This document shows positions 24,443 to 32,574 of a stretch of 52,226 nt of DNA, one piece after another. The translations under genes were made by a program, and so were the position numbers. Source of the DNA: Ruminococcus sp. (GTDB taxonomy: Bacteria > Bacillota > Clostridia > Oscillospirales > Ruminococcaceae); NCBI RefSeq assembly GCF_024691275.1, contig NZ_JAILNU010000056.1:1-52226 (forward strand). The letters run 5' to 3'. Each line of letters opens with the position of its first letter. Position 1 is the first letter of the stretch. The notes beneath the pieces are model-generated. The model had not been told where the DNA came from and did no database searches. It saw nothing but the letters and a program-made list of their open reading frames with translations.

Positions 24443-26473
24443 TCAGGTGCCCAGCTCGGTAGCAGCGCCTATGAACATCGGGATATTGTTCTTATCCACT
24501 ATCATGTACACGAAAGGCTTGTCGAGTCTGATTATCACGTCTTTGGTTTTAGGAGACATACCGCCTGCGTTTCCAAAAGATATAGAGGCAGCGGCTGCTT
24601 TTGTACCTTCTTTGCTGATTTCTATTTTTGTTTTATGGATAACATCGCCAAGGTATATTGGTTCAGCTTTGTCAACAGTCTGGTCATTGAGTCTTGAAAA
24701 ATCGGCTCTCAATTCATCAAAAGCCTCCTTCATTCCGAGTTTTTGCAGAGCTTTTGGAAGGCTTGTGGCGTAGCTGTATTCAAATTCGGGGATCATTACA
24801 CGAAGATTCAGCGGAACTTCAAGGGACTGATACGGCTTTGTGAGCGCATCTGAAAGCTTTTCGGGATCAAGGTCGTTCACAAAACGGATTATGTCCTTGT
24901 CTCTCGGCATGATACCGACAAAGAAGTAATCGCCGTTCAGATACGGCTTCTTGAATGCATCGGCATCTTCAAGCTCGTAATAATAGTCCTCATTACTTGA
25001 CATTTCCATGATCTTGTGAGTTGTTCCGTCAAGAGCGGTAAAAATACCGTTTGTGGCATTGTCGTATTTTTTGTTCCATTCCATATCAAAGTAGAGTGTA
25101 TTGATAAGTGCTATTCGGACATCATCTTTCAGATCTTCCTTGCGTATGGCGGTAGGGATCATGCCGTTGGTATTCTTGTTTACCCAGCTGTTGATGTCAG
25201 TTACTGTTGAGTTGTCAAAGCCGGTCTTATATATCTCGGCATTATAGTATTTTCTGTCAGTTTCTAAGAAGCTGTCAAGTGGCTTGAAGTAGTCAGCGTC
25301 CTTGCACCACAGGGAGTTGGCTACATTGAGGTGCTCACCGTCTTTGTCCGGGAGATTGCTGAGGAAATATGACATATATTCATTTATATCATCTAACGAG
25401 AGCTGTTTTCCGCCGAGCACTTCTTCCATTTCTTTGAGAGTATTATTGTCAGCGCCGTTTGCCATCATGGAAAGAGATGATGATATCGAAAAAGGTGAGA
25501 TAAGGATATTTTTTTCTTTGCTTTCGGGGTCGAAGCATTCCTTTAGCAGGTCCACGCCGAGCTTCATCTGAGAGTCTGCGAATTTTTTGTCAGCTTGCTT
25601 TCCCTCAGCGCGCTGTATGTTGATTTTTTCATCGAGGCGTATGCTGCCTATTTCTTTGAATGAATTGAATTCGGATTCCTTTCCGAGAATGAAATCTGTC
25701 ACCTGCTGATAATCTTCGGAGTCTATCCTTTTATCCTCATTGATGTCAGCGTTGAGGAATTCGTCAGCTGAAAGCTCTCTGCCAAGGCAGTTATTGATGT
25801 ACTGACCGTATTCAAGTCTGTCGAAGGAATCAATGACCTCATCGCCGTTTATATCTCCGTAGTAATGGAAGTTGTGACGCTTAACGGAGATAAGCCTGTC
25901 TGCACGTAGCGAAAGGGCAGAAGACCAACCGAAAAATCCAAAGTTATCATAGTTTTTATCCTTGTCCTTGAAAGGATCGAATCCCAGTTCGGGATTTACG
26001 TGAAATGGCCCGGGAGAGCTGCCATCATTTAAAAACTGCTCCCACATTGAATTGCCGATAATATCAAAGGAAGAAACTGAAGAGGTGTTTAAGAAATCAT
26101 AGAATACCTTTGACTCAAATACTATATCATAGCTTTTGCCTTCTGTCAGGCTGCCGAGCTTTTTTATACATTCCTCGTCTGCATCGGTTATATTGAGCTC
26201 GCCTTGTTTAGCAGAATATTCAGGAGCAGCATTATCCATGAAACTGATACAGGGCGTATCATTGATTATGGTAATATTTTTGATGACATAGTCTGAAAGA
26301 GTGTAAACATACATCCGGTCATCGGTGTTGTACTCAATGCTTCCGTATGCATTGATAATTTCAGCGGAAGCATCAATAGAACTGAAAATATTGTTGTTCG
26401 GTAAAGCGCAAACTGCAAGAAGCACTCCGAGTGAACCTGCAATAAGCTTTGAAACGGCTCTGTTTTTTTTCAT
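24443..26473 (-). CDS. Secreted serpin with internal dockerin
   Basis: ATG 26473 is chosen for AAAGGAG ahead of it and because the next residues (MKKNRAVSKLIAGSLGVLLA) form a signal peptide; the protein then has 676 residues. An unknown beta-rich domain (about 35-200) precedes a dockerin at about 205-268 (GDINGDEVIDSFD and ADINEDKRIDSED). The serpin domain fills the rest: ISPFSISSSLSMMANGA, INSWVNKNTNGMI, LINTLYFDMEW, and the reactive-centre hinge KEGTKAAAASISF followed by GNAGGM and DKPFVYMIVDKNNIPMFIG. The small-residue hinge predicts an inhibitory serpin. Counting 17 residues as in alpha-1-antitrypsin puts the P1-P1' bond at about Gly-Gly in NAGGM. Docked on the cellulosome it would protect the enzymes from proteases. 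A TTGACA-N17-TATACT promoter drives it. Confidence 0.9.
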   Translation of the reverse strand: MKKNRAVSKLIAGSLGVLLAVCALPNNNIFSSIDASAEIINAYGSIEYNTDDRMYVYTLSDYVIKNITIINDTPCISFMDNAAPEYSAKQGELNITDADEECIKKLGSLTEGKSYDIVFESKVFYDFLNTSSVSSFDIIGNSMWEQFLNDGSSPGPFHVNPELGFDPFKDKDKNYDNFGFFGWSSALSLRADRLISVKRHNFHYYGDINGDEVIDSFDRLEYGQYINNCLGRELSADEFLNADINEDKRIDSEDYQQVTDFILGKESEFNSFKEIGSIRLDEKINIQRAEGKQADKKFADSQMKLGVDLLKECFDPESKEKNILISPFSISSSLSMMANGADNNTLKEMEEVLGGKQLSLDDINEYMSYFLSNLPDKDGEHLNVANSLWCKDADYFKPLDSFLETDRKYYNAEIYKTGFDNSTVTDINSWVNKNTNGMIPTAIRKEDLKDDVRIALINTLYFDMEWNKKYDNATNGIFTALDGTTHKIMEMSSNEDYYYELEDADAFKKPYLNGDYFFVGIMPRDKDIIRFVNDLDPEKLSDALTKPYQSLEVPLNLRVMIPEFEYSYATSLPKALQKLGMKEAFDELRADFSRLNDQTVDKAEPIYLGDVIHKTKIEISKEGTKAAAASISFGNAGGMSPKTKDVIIRLDKPFVYMIVDKNNIPMFIGAATELGT

Positions 26474-26514
26474 GATCGCAGCTCCTTTCGCCATAAATAG
26501 CATTATATGCTTAA

Positions 26515-26543
26515 AGTATAGCATTCTGTAAATAAGATGTCAA
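26515..26543 (-). promoter_or_regulatory. Consensus promoter of the serpin gene
   Basis: Minus strand: TTGACA (26543-26538), 17 bases, TATACT (26520-26515), about 40 bases from the ATG. Confidence 0.8.
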
Positions 26544-26581
26544 TATATCTCGATTTTTTTGTTGAGCAATAACAAAATAAC

Positions 26582-26620
26582 GCAATAATTGCTTTGATTG
26601 CGGTAATTAGCAATTATTGC
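26582..26620. repeat. Inverted repeat upstream of the serpin promoter
   Basis: GCAATAATTG (26582-26591) and CAATTATTGC (26611-26620) are perfect 10-base arms around 19 bases that contain a third related TTGCGGTAATTAG. It could be an activator site, since it lies upstream of the -35 box. Confidence 0.45.
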
Positions 26621-26647
26621 ACATTAAATATGGTGTCATTGTCCGAA

Positions 26648-26679
26648 AAAGAAAATATCCGCCCGATTGGGCGGATATT
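26648..26679 (-). terminator. Terminator of the large dockerin gene
   Basis: AATATCCGCCC (26654-26664) pairs with GGGCGGATATT (26669-26679) around four bases; on the minus strand TTTCTTTTTC follows. Confidence 0.88.
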
Positions 26680-26706
26680 CGCTGCTTTTGATGTATTAAA
26701 TGCACT

Positions 26707-29598
26707 TTATGACTTGATCTCGCTTCCGCCCCATTCAACAACTGTAAATCCCTTTCTTTCAAAGGTCTCAAGCTGCTGCGGTTCGATCTCTACAGCGTTT
26801 TCAAGCGGAACATATGTCATGAATACACGGAGCAGGCTGTCAGGTGTCGGAGATATGTTCAGCTTTGCGGAATCCGTGTAGGCATTGCCCTGGAAAGAGA
26901 TGAGGTTATACTTATTATGCTCCATTCTTGGCAGCCAGTATACTATGAACTCGTTCATTTCTTCTTCTGTCAGTCCCATGTATGTGAGTTTTTCTTTGAG
27001 GAAGCTCTCGGTATCGCTGCCTGCAACGCAGAATCCCTTTGAGAGATCGAATCTTGTGCGGCAGTTTGCTGCGTCCCAGAAAAGATACTTGTGATGTGTA
27101 CCGTCAGCCTTGTTGGTAAGGCTTCCGTCGGGGTATGCCACAACGTTCCAGCCGTTGTTGTACTTCGGGTACGTAGTTGAAAGCTCTGATCCAGTCAGCT
27201 CAAGCTCCACATGAACGTCGGTCTTCTGCTCGGGATAAAGATAGATAACGGGCTTATCGGCATATACCTCGAAATAGATAGTCGGAGTTTTACCGTCATC
27301 TTTGACTGTCCTGATCCAACCGTAATTTTCGTTATAGTTAGTAAACAGCCATTTATCCTCATTGTTGTTGTAACCCTGTTCAAAAAGATGTTTTCCTTGC
27401 GGGATCGTGGTGATAGTCTCGTAGCTTTCATCGGGACCTGAGTACAGCTTCAGACCGTCTTCAGCAACAGTAAATGGTGCTCCATAGCCGTTCAGATTAT
27501 GAGGAATGACAAAAGTGATATACTTTTCCTTCAGGGCTTTCATTTTTTCCAGAACAGCAGGCAATTTTGATGAAGCAGCCTTTTTCATGGAACCATCTGA
27601 ATAGCTGAGTTCGAGAGTGTATGCGCCTTCATCAGATTCATGTTCGGCGGGAGAATTCATGTTCTGTATCATGCTCTCGTAGTTCAGAGCCATTATTTCG
27701 CGGTAATCAGCTTCCGATATACGGACAGTCAGCGGTTCGGCATACAGGTCTTTAGTCATATCCTTATAACTAAAATAGTATTTTTCATTTTCGCGGTATA
27801 CTTTATATTCTAAAACTGCGCCTACGACTCCGCCTGTTTCTTCTTTGACGCTGACCTCAACAGGCAGACGCAATGATTTAAGAAGAGCTTTTTTCATAAG
27901 GCAAAGATCAAAGACAGTGAGCTTGTTATCAAGATCAAAGTCAGCTTCTGCCCAGGAGTAAATCTCCTTATCGTATGCATTGAGCAGCCATTTCTGCAAT
28001 GTTACAACATCAGCAACATTGAACTCTGTATCGCCGTTTATATTTCCTGATACAGTGATATTAGTTCTGATGACCAGATCCATTGCACCGTTGTCATATA
28101 GTGTAACTTCGGGCTGATCGTCACACAGGAACGCAAAATAATCTGCCTCTCTGTAAAGGTTTGCAAGGCTATCGGTTGTATAGGTGTATGGATTGGAGTT
28201 GGGAGAATATATCGGACCTGTGTAAATCCAGCCGTTAGGGGACATATTTGTCCTGAATCTTATATCCGTACCGAATCCCAGGTTATGGTTCTTCACAAGC
28301 TCGCTCGGGATAAGCTCTCCCGTCTCCTTGTCATAAAACGTTATCCTTGTCTGACCTTTTTTGAGGTCGGTGAGATCAGCGGATTTTTCCTCGGGGAGAA
28401 CTCTTTTTGCTTCTTTTTTCAGTCTGAACACAACATCAGCAGAGCTGTTGTCGTATTTTTTTATGGTCATATGATCTTCGGGGACGATAGTACCGTTGTA
28501 ATATCCCGCAGATTTTTCTTCTGTATCGGGCAGTGAATAGCCGATAGGAGCACTGAGCAAGCCAAATGAGAAATTGTATCCGTCAAAGAAGTTCCCTAAA
28601 TCTACTGTGGCAGGATTACTTTTGAATCCGACGGGCTGCATATTACAGTTGAGCTCACCCTCGGGAGTATTTTTGCGTATATCCGTCCATATTTTGGGAA
28701 TTGTTCCGTCTGAAAGATCAATGAGCTCGCCTGTATCATAGTCAACAAGGCTGACACGCATATCTCCTGAAAGCAGAACAGTCTGCGCATTATCTATAAC
28801 TTTGCAGTCGGCAGTAAGATTTTCTTCATTATCACCGTCGGTGGAATAGATCGCTCCGAAATCGTAGGATATTTTGTCATAGCCGTCTTTCACAGCCTTA
28901 TATGCATAGACCGTGTTGATCTTTCCGCCGTCAAGGGGGATCGCAGATACGGGACTGCAATCGTTTACTTCTGCAAGCTCAAAGCAATTGCTGCCGTTTT
29001 CTTTCAGGGTCCAGTCATAGGCAGTACCTGCATTATGAGACAGGCAGAACACAACATAATTATCTTTTACCGAGACAAAGGAGTTATCTTTGGTAAATTT
29101 GCTGAATTCTTCGTTGCAGTCAGGAAGCCAGCTGTATATATCGGTCTCTATTACCTGAGTCCCTGAACTTGTGAAAGAGTACTCTTTCTGCAATTTTGAG
29201 TCACAGCTGAACTGAATTTTGAAATCCGGCTGTGATGTCCATGCATTTTTGTACGTCATAACTTCATATGCCGTATCTGTATTTTCGTCAATGAATACAT
29301 TATGATAGTATTCCGCTGATACAGCGGCAGTGTTCTTTATGGTGTATTTCTTTGTGCTGTAGGATTCTTCTTTGAACACAACACACAGCAGGTCGCACTC
29401 ATTTCCGTCACCTATATGCGTTGTGCCGTAGGTGTTGCGGAATCCGAGCGCAGAGTCGAAGTCTGTGGGGATCCAGTCGGGAAGCAAACTGGCTTCCTGA
29501 GTGTTTTCAGTCTGATCGGCAGCAATTGCAGGGGACAGTGATGCTGCTGATGACAACATCATACCTGTTGTCAAAAGAGCGATAATTCGTTTTTTCAT
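26707..29598 (-). CDS. Secreted 963-residue protein with internal dockerin and KPVIYLYP-type C-terminal domain
   Basis: Signal peptide 1-27 (cut near AIAADQ). Residues 30-500 are unassigned beta-rich sequence, with MSCRAMM-like phrases (TRITFYDKETGELI). A dockerin follows at about 510-575 (GNINGDTEFNVADVV and ADFDLDNKLTVFDLC), then a 130-residue linker domain and a bacterial SH3-like segment (about 700-760: LKLYSGPDESYETI, YGWIRTV). The last 200 residues match a widespread conserved domain of unknown function in gut bacteria: KPVIYLYPEQKTDVHVEL, YPKYNNGW, AYPDGSL, YLFWDA, EFIVYWLPRMEHNKYNLI, RVFMTYVPL and VVEWGGSE. GGAGG precedes ATG 29598. As a dockerin protein it should join the cellulosome, but its biochemical role is unknown. 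Confidence 0.85.
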   Translation of the reverse strand: MKKRIIALLTTGMMLSSAASLSPAIAADQTENTQEASLLPDWIPTDFDSALGFRNTYGTTHIGDGNECDLLCVVFKEESYSTKKYTIKNTAAVSAEYYHNVFIDENTDTAYEVMTYKNAWTSQPDFKIQFSCDSKLQKEYSFTSSGTQVIETDIYSWLPDCNEEFSKFTKDNSFVSVKDNYVVFCLSHNAGTAYDWTLKENGSNCFELAEVNDCSPVSAIPLDGGKINTVYAYKAVKDGYDKISYDFGAIYSTDGDNEENLTADCKVIDNAQTVLLSGDMRVSLVDYDTGELIDLSDGTIPKIWTDIRKNTPEGELNCNMQPVGFKSNPATVDLGNFFDGYNFSFGLLSAPIGYSLPDTEEKSAGYYNGTIVPEDHMTIKKYDNSSADVVFRLKKEAKRVLPEEKSADLTDLKKGQTRITFYDKETGELIPSELVKNHNLGFGTDIRFRTNMSPNGWIYTGPIYSPNSNPYTYTTDSLANLYREADYFAFLCDDQPEVTLYDNGAMDLVIRTNITVSGNINGDTEFNVADVVTLQKWLLNAYDKEIYSWAEADFDLDNKLTVFDLCLMKKALLKSLRLPVEVSVKEETGGVVGAVLEYKVYRENEKYYFSYKDMTKDLYAEPLTVRISEADYREIMALNYESMIQNMNSPAEHESDEGAYTLELSYSDGSMKKAASSKLPAVLEKMKALKEKYITFVIPHNLNGYGAPFTVAEDGLKLYSGPDESYETITTIPQGKHLFEQGYNNNEDKWLFTNYNENYGWIRTVKDDGKTPTIYFEVYADKPVIYLYPEQKTDVHVELELTGSELSTTYPKYNNGWNVVAYPDGSLTNKADGTHHKYLFWDAANCRTRFDLSKGFCVAGSDTESFLKEKLTYMGLTEEEMNEFIVYWLPRMEHNKYNLISFQGNAYTDSAKLNISPTPDSLLRVFMTYVPLENAVEIEPQQLETFERKGFTVVEWGGSEIKS

Positions 29599-29655
29599 TT
29601 TAAATTCCTCCGTTCTGTGATTAAGTTTTTTGCCTGTTCAGGCTTTTTGTTGATA

Positions 29656-29763
29656 TTAGTTCCCGATACCAAATTCAAAAGAGCTGAGATCGGGAACGAG
29701 TGTAGTTTTGCATTTCACTTCAGGACTGCCGTAGTCATTGATGTCAGCATTTACGGATACCAT
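29656..29763 (-). CDS. Small coding-like remnant, 35 residues
   Basis: In the 360-base gap 29599-29957 the minus strand holds a 36-codon frame (ATG 29763 to TAA 29656) with gene-like composition (SVNADINDYGSPEVKCKT, ending FGIGN). The frame is open upstream of the ATG and no ribosome binding site is visible, so it looks like the tail of a deleted gene. Its last codons include GTTCCCGAT, which pairs with ATCGGGAAC 21 bases away (29659-29667 with 29689-29697). Confidence 0.22.
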   Translation of the reverse strand: MVSVNADINDYGSPEVKCKTTLVPDLSSFEFGIGN

Positions 29764-29898
29764 TGGTAAATAATGCTTTTTACTATTTAACGGAGAAGAA
29801 AAACAAAATGTGCGGACAAAATCGTAAATTTTTTATGAACATATATTTAACAGCGGAACTTTTTTGAAGGTTTATGCTTCGGGAAATGTCGGTGCGGC

Positions 29899-29929
29899 AA
29901 AAAAATACCGCAGCATTAAGGCTGCGGCA
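29899..29929 (-). terminator. Terminator of the HtrA gene
   Basis: CCGCAGC (29908-29914) pairs with GCTGCGG (29921-29927); read on the minus strand it is followed by TATTTTTTTG. Confidence 0.85.
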
Positions 29930-29957
29930 AGGTATATATCAGAGAGGGGGGATCGGT

Positions 29958-31313
29958 TTAGTTTTGTTCGGCTATAGCCTCATCAAGAGTGACTGTAACC
30001 TTTTCCTCACTGCCGTTCCTTACAAAGGTAAGCTCGATGGTTTCGCCTGCCTTATGCTCGTTTTTCTTAGCAGTAAGCTCTTCATATGTTGTAACGGCTT
30101 CATCATTTACCATAGTAATGATATCGCCTTCCTGTAAGCCTGATTTTTCAGCTGCACTGCCTTCTTTAACTTCTGTGATGTATACTCCGACGGGAAGATT
30201 ATACATTCTTGAGATATTCTCGGTGATATCCTGACAGCTGATACCTAACTGCGGCTTGCCCTTAACATAGCCGTATTCCATAATATCTTCAACTATTCTT
30301 GCAGCTTCGTTTGAAGGGATAGCAAAGCCTATGCCTTCGATGCTTGTCTCGGAATATGATGCCGACATCTTGGAGGAGTTGATGCCGATCACCTGACCCT
30401 TCTTGTTGATGAGAGGACCGCCTGAGTTGCCTGAGTTGATAGCTGCATCTGTCTGGATAAGAGTCATTGACTTTTCGTTTATTGTTATCTGACGGTTAAG
30501 TCCTGAAACGATACCGCTTGTTACAGTGTTCATAAGGTCAAAACCGAGAGGATTGCCGATTGCAATAACGTCCTGACCGAGATTGAGTTCGTCGCTGTTG
30601 CCGAATTCGGTAGCTGTAAGACCTTCTGCGCTGATCTTGAGGACTGCAAGGTCACAGTCTGTATCATATCCGATGACCTCTGCATCATAGCGGTCTTCTT
30701 CGTTTACGATAACAGAGATGCTTGAAGCTATGCCTGCGCCGTACTCTGAATCGTATATAACGTGGGCATTTGTAACTATATAACCGTCAGCAGTTATTAT
30801 AACACCTGTGCCCGTAGCTGTTGCTGTGGAAGTCTGAGGCTGCTGATCCTGACCGAAGCCGTTCATGCCTCCGAATCCGCCGAAGTTATAGTAGCCGCTG
30901 CTGTTCTGTGAGGTCATTGTGAATGTGGACTCGATACCTACGACTGAAGGAAGGACCTTTTCCACAACTTCCTCTGTTGTGAGCTCACCGCTGTTTGTTG
31001 TTGTCGGAGTGATATAGCTAACATTTTCGGCAGAAACAGCTGATACGGAAGTCTTTTCAGCGGTTTCCTCCTCAGTTGTTTCAGCAACTACAGCTGTTAT
31101 GTTTTTGTCTGTTCCGAATGCATGGTGGTAGATACCGATAGAGCCTGCTGATACGAGAGCCATTGCCATGATAGAAGCTGCGATTCTTGTGCTCATGCGT
31201 CTTCTGATGTTCTTTGATGAATTGCTGTCTGTTGAAAAAACAGTATATTCATGATACATATTATCCATATCGTTTGTATTGCCGTTAACTGTATATTTAT
31301 TTTCTTCTCTCAT
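29958..31313 (-). CDS. htrA: HtrA/DegP-like membrane-anchored serine protease
   Basis: An extracytoplasmic quality-control protease of about 451 residues. A basic cytoplasmic N-terminus precedes a transmembrane anchor (about 44-66). The trypsin-like domain holds His in VTNAHVI, Asp in DCDLAVLKI and Ser in AAINSGNSGGPLIN. One PDZ domain lies at about 360-450 (GVYITEVKEGSAAEKSGLQ, EGDIITMVND). The region between anchor and protease is Gly/Phe/Gln-rich. ATG 31313 is preferred to ATG 31334 because GAAAGGA lies between them, although the spacing of 12 is long. It is transcribed divergently from the flavin reductase-like gene and stands alone. Confidence 0.93.
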   Translation of the reverse strand: MREENKYTVNGNTNDMDNMYHEYTVFSTDSNSSKNIRRRMSTRIAASIMAMALVSAGSIGIYHHAFGTDKNITAVVAETTEEETAEKTSVSAVSAENVSYITPTTTNSGELTTEEVVEKVLPSVVGIESTFTMTSQNSSGYYNFGGFGGMNGFGQDQQPQTSTATATGTGVIITADGYIVTNAHVIYDSEYGAGIASSISVIVNEEDRYDAEVIGYDTDCDLAVLKISAEGLTATEFGNSDELNLGQDVIAIGNPLGFDLMNTVTSGIVSGLNRQITINEKSMTLIQTDAAINSGNSGGPLINKKGQVIGINSSKMSASYSETSIEGIGFAIPSNEAARIVEDIMEYGYVKGKPQLGISCQDITENISRMYNLPVGVYITEVKEGSAAEKSGLQEGDIITMVNDEAVTTYEELTAKKNEHKAGETIELTFVRNGSEEKVTVTLDEAIAEQN

Positions 31314-31471
31314 AATATTCACTATTCCTTTCATAGCTTAACATTCGTTTTGATCTCGGGTGTCTTTCCCGTTGCTGTGATTATATTATATTTTGCCTGT
31401 GTGAAATAAATTTGCAATGAATGTAGAATTCTGTGGGATTTTTGGTGTTGTATTTTTCACATTTATAAAAA

Positions 31472-31517
31472 CTGTGTGAATGAATGCGATAGTTTTGTTA
31501 GTGTATCATTCACACAG
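31472..31517. repeat. 12-base inverted repeat between htrA and the flavin reductase gene
   Basis: CTGTGTGAATGA (31472-31483) and TCATTCACACAG (31506-31517) are perfect arms around 22 bases. The 370-base divergent region holds no gene. A second TGTGTGAAA lies at 31400-31408, suggesting a regulator that recognises TGTGTGAA. Confidence 0.5.
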
Positions 31518-31592
31518 CTTACACTTTTTGAGAAAAAACATGATATAATGAAAGAACTGACGGCAGGTTTGACATTAATTAAGGGATTTCTG

Positions 31593-31621
31593 TTGATTTG
31601 CGAACGATACTGTGGTATACT
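31593..31621 (+). promoter_or_regulatory. Promoter of the flavin reductase-like gene
   Basis: TTGATT (31593-31598), 17 bases, TATACT (31616-31621). Confidence 0.6.
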
Positions 31622-31702
31622 AAGTAAGGAATAACTGAGATAAAATGATCTCAATAATAAAACGGCATTCCAGCCGCTGAATAAATACGGAGGTATTTGA
31701 TT

Positions 31703-32263
31703 ATGAAACAATCATTTGAAAAAGGCTTTTTTGCACCGCTGCCTGTTCTTATCATCGGTACATATAACGAGAACGGAACACCTAATGCAATGAACGCTGC
31801 ATGGGGCGGACAGGTCGGCATGAGCCAGATATCTGTAAGCCTTTCAGCTTCTCACCGCTCCACTGAAAATATCAGGCTGAATAAGGAGTTCACCATAGCT
31901 TATGCAACAGCAGACCAGATCGCTGCCTGTGATTATGTGGGCATCGTATCAGGCAATAATGTTGAGAACAAGCTGGAAAAGTGCGGATTCACCGTAACAA
32001 AGTCTGACAAGGTAAATGCTCCTGTTATCGACCAGCTCCCTGTAACTATCGAGTGCAAGGTCATAGACATACAGGAGGAGTTCGGCGAGACCAGAGTAGT
32101 TGCGGAGGTAGTTGGTCTGAAGGCTGACGAGAACGTCCTCACTGACGGTAAAGTCGATTACAACAAGGTGGGACTTGTAATATATGATACAGCCACAAAA
32201 TGCTACAGAAAAGTCGGCGACAGCGTTGCCGCAGCCAGAAGTGCAGGCAAAAAGTTTGAGTAA
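31703..32263 (+). CDS. Flavin reductase family protein (FMN-binding split barrel)
   Basis: A 186-residue protein of the flavin reductase/FMN-binding split-barrel family: PLPVLIIGTYNENGTPNAM, AAWGGQVGMSQISVSL, STENIRLNKEFTIAYAT and KCGFTVTKSDKV. Members bind FMN and reduce flavins or other substrates in the cytoplasm. ATG 31703 is preferred to the in-frame TTG 31697 because GGAGG sits nine bases before the ATG. It is a single gene and its terminator carries a large repeat in the loop. Confidence 0.88.
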   Translation: MKQSFEKGFFAPLPVLIIGTYNENGTPNAMNAAWGGQVGMSQISVSLSASHRSTENIRLNKEFTIAYATADQIAACDYVGIVSGNNVENKLEKCGFTVTKSDKVNAPVIDQLPVTIECKVIDIQEEFGETRVVAEVVGLKADENVLTDGKVDYNKVGLVIYDTATKCYRKVGDSVAAARSAGKKFE

Positions 32264-32291
32264 AACGATTTATCAGTAACCATTATCAATG

Positions 32292-32574
32292 AAAAATGCA
32301 GCCTGAGCATGATGCTTGCATAGAAGTTTTTACGTGAGCTATTGTTGAAAAATCTTTTGGAGAAGATTTTCTCTGTATTCTTTCAAGACCGTTATTTCAT
32401 TTTTTCTATGATAAAGCCCCTTTGTAGTTAAATACAAAGGGGCTTTATCATAGAAAAAATCAGCTAAAAGTCTTTGGAAAGGGGTTCGGGGAAGAACCTT
32501 TCCTCAGAAAGGTTTCCCCCGATAATTCCGTGTAAAGTTTCTATATGAGCATCATGCTTATAGGCTGCATTTTT
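32292..32574. terminator. Shared terminator stem interrupted by a 257-base repeat
   Basis: AAAAATGCAGCCT (32292-32304) and AGGCTGCATTTTT (32562-32574) are perfect 13-base arms with A run and T run at the outer ends, the form of a bidirectional terminator. The whole intergenic repeat fills the loop. The right arm lies inside the last codons of the glycerate kinase gene. Confidence 0.7.
32305..32561. repeat. Full-length intergenic repeat, copy B
   Basis: Left end GATGCTTGCATAGAAGTTTT then TACGTGAG; right end CCGTGTAAAGTTTCTATATG then AGCATCATGCTTA. Inside lies AATCTTTTGGAGAAGATTTT and one very long hairpin with perfect 24-base arms (about 32404-32427 and 32434-32457, core CTATGATAAAGCCCCTTTGT). 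A second fold, GGAAAGGGG..., lies near the right end. No ORF of note. Compare copies at 36858 (opposite orientation), 45249 and 52051. Confidence 0.8.
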
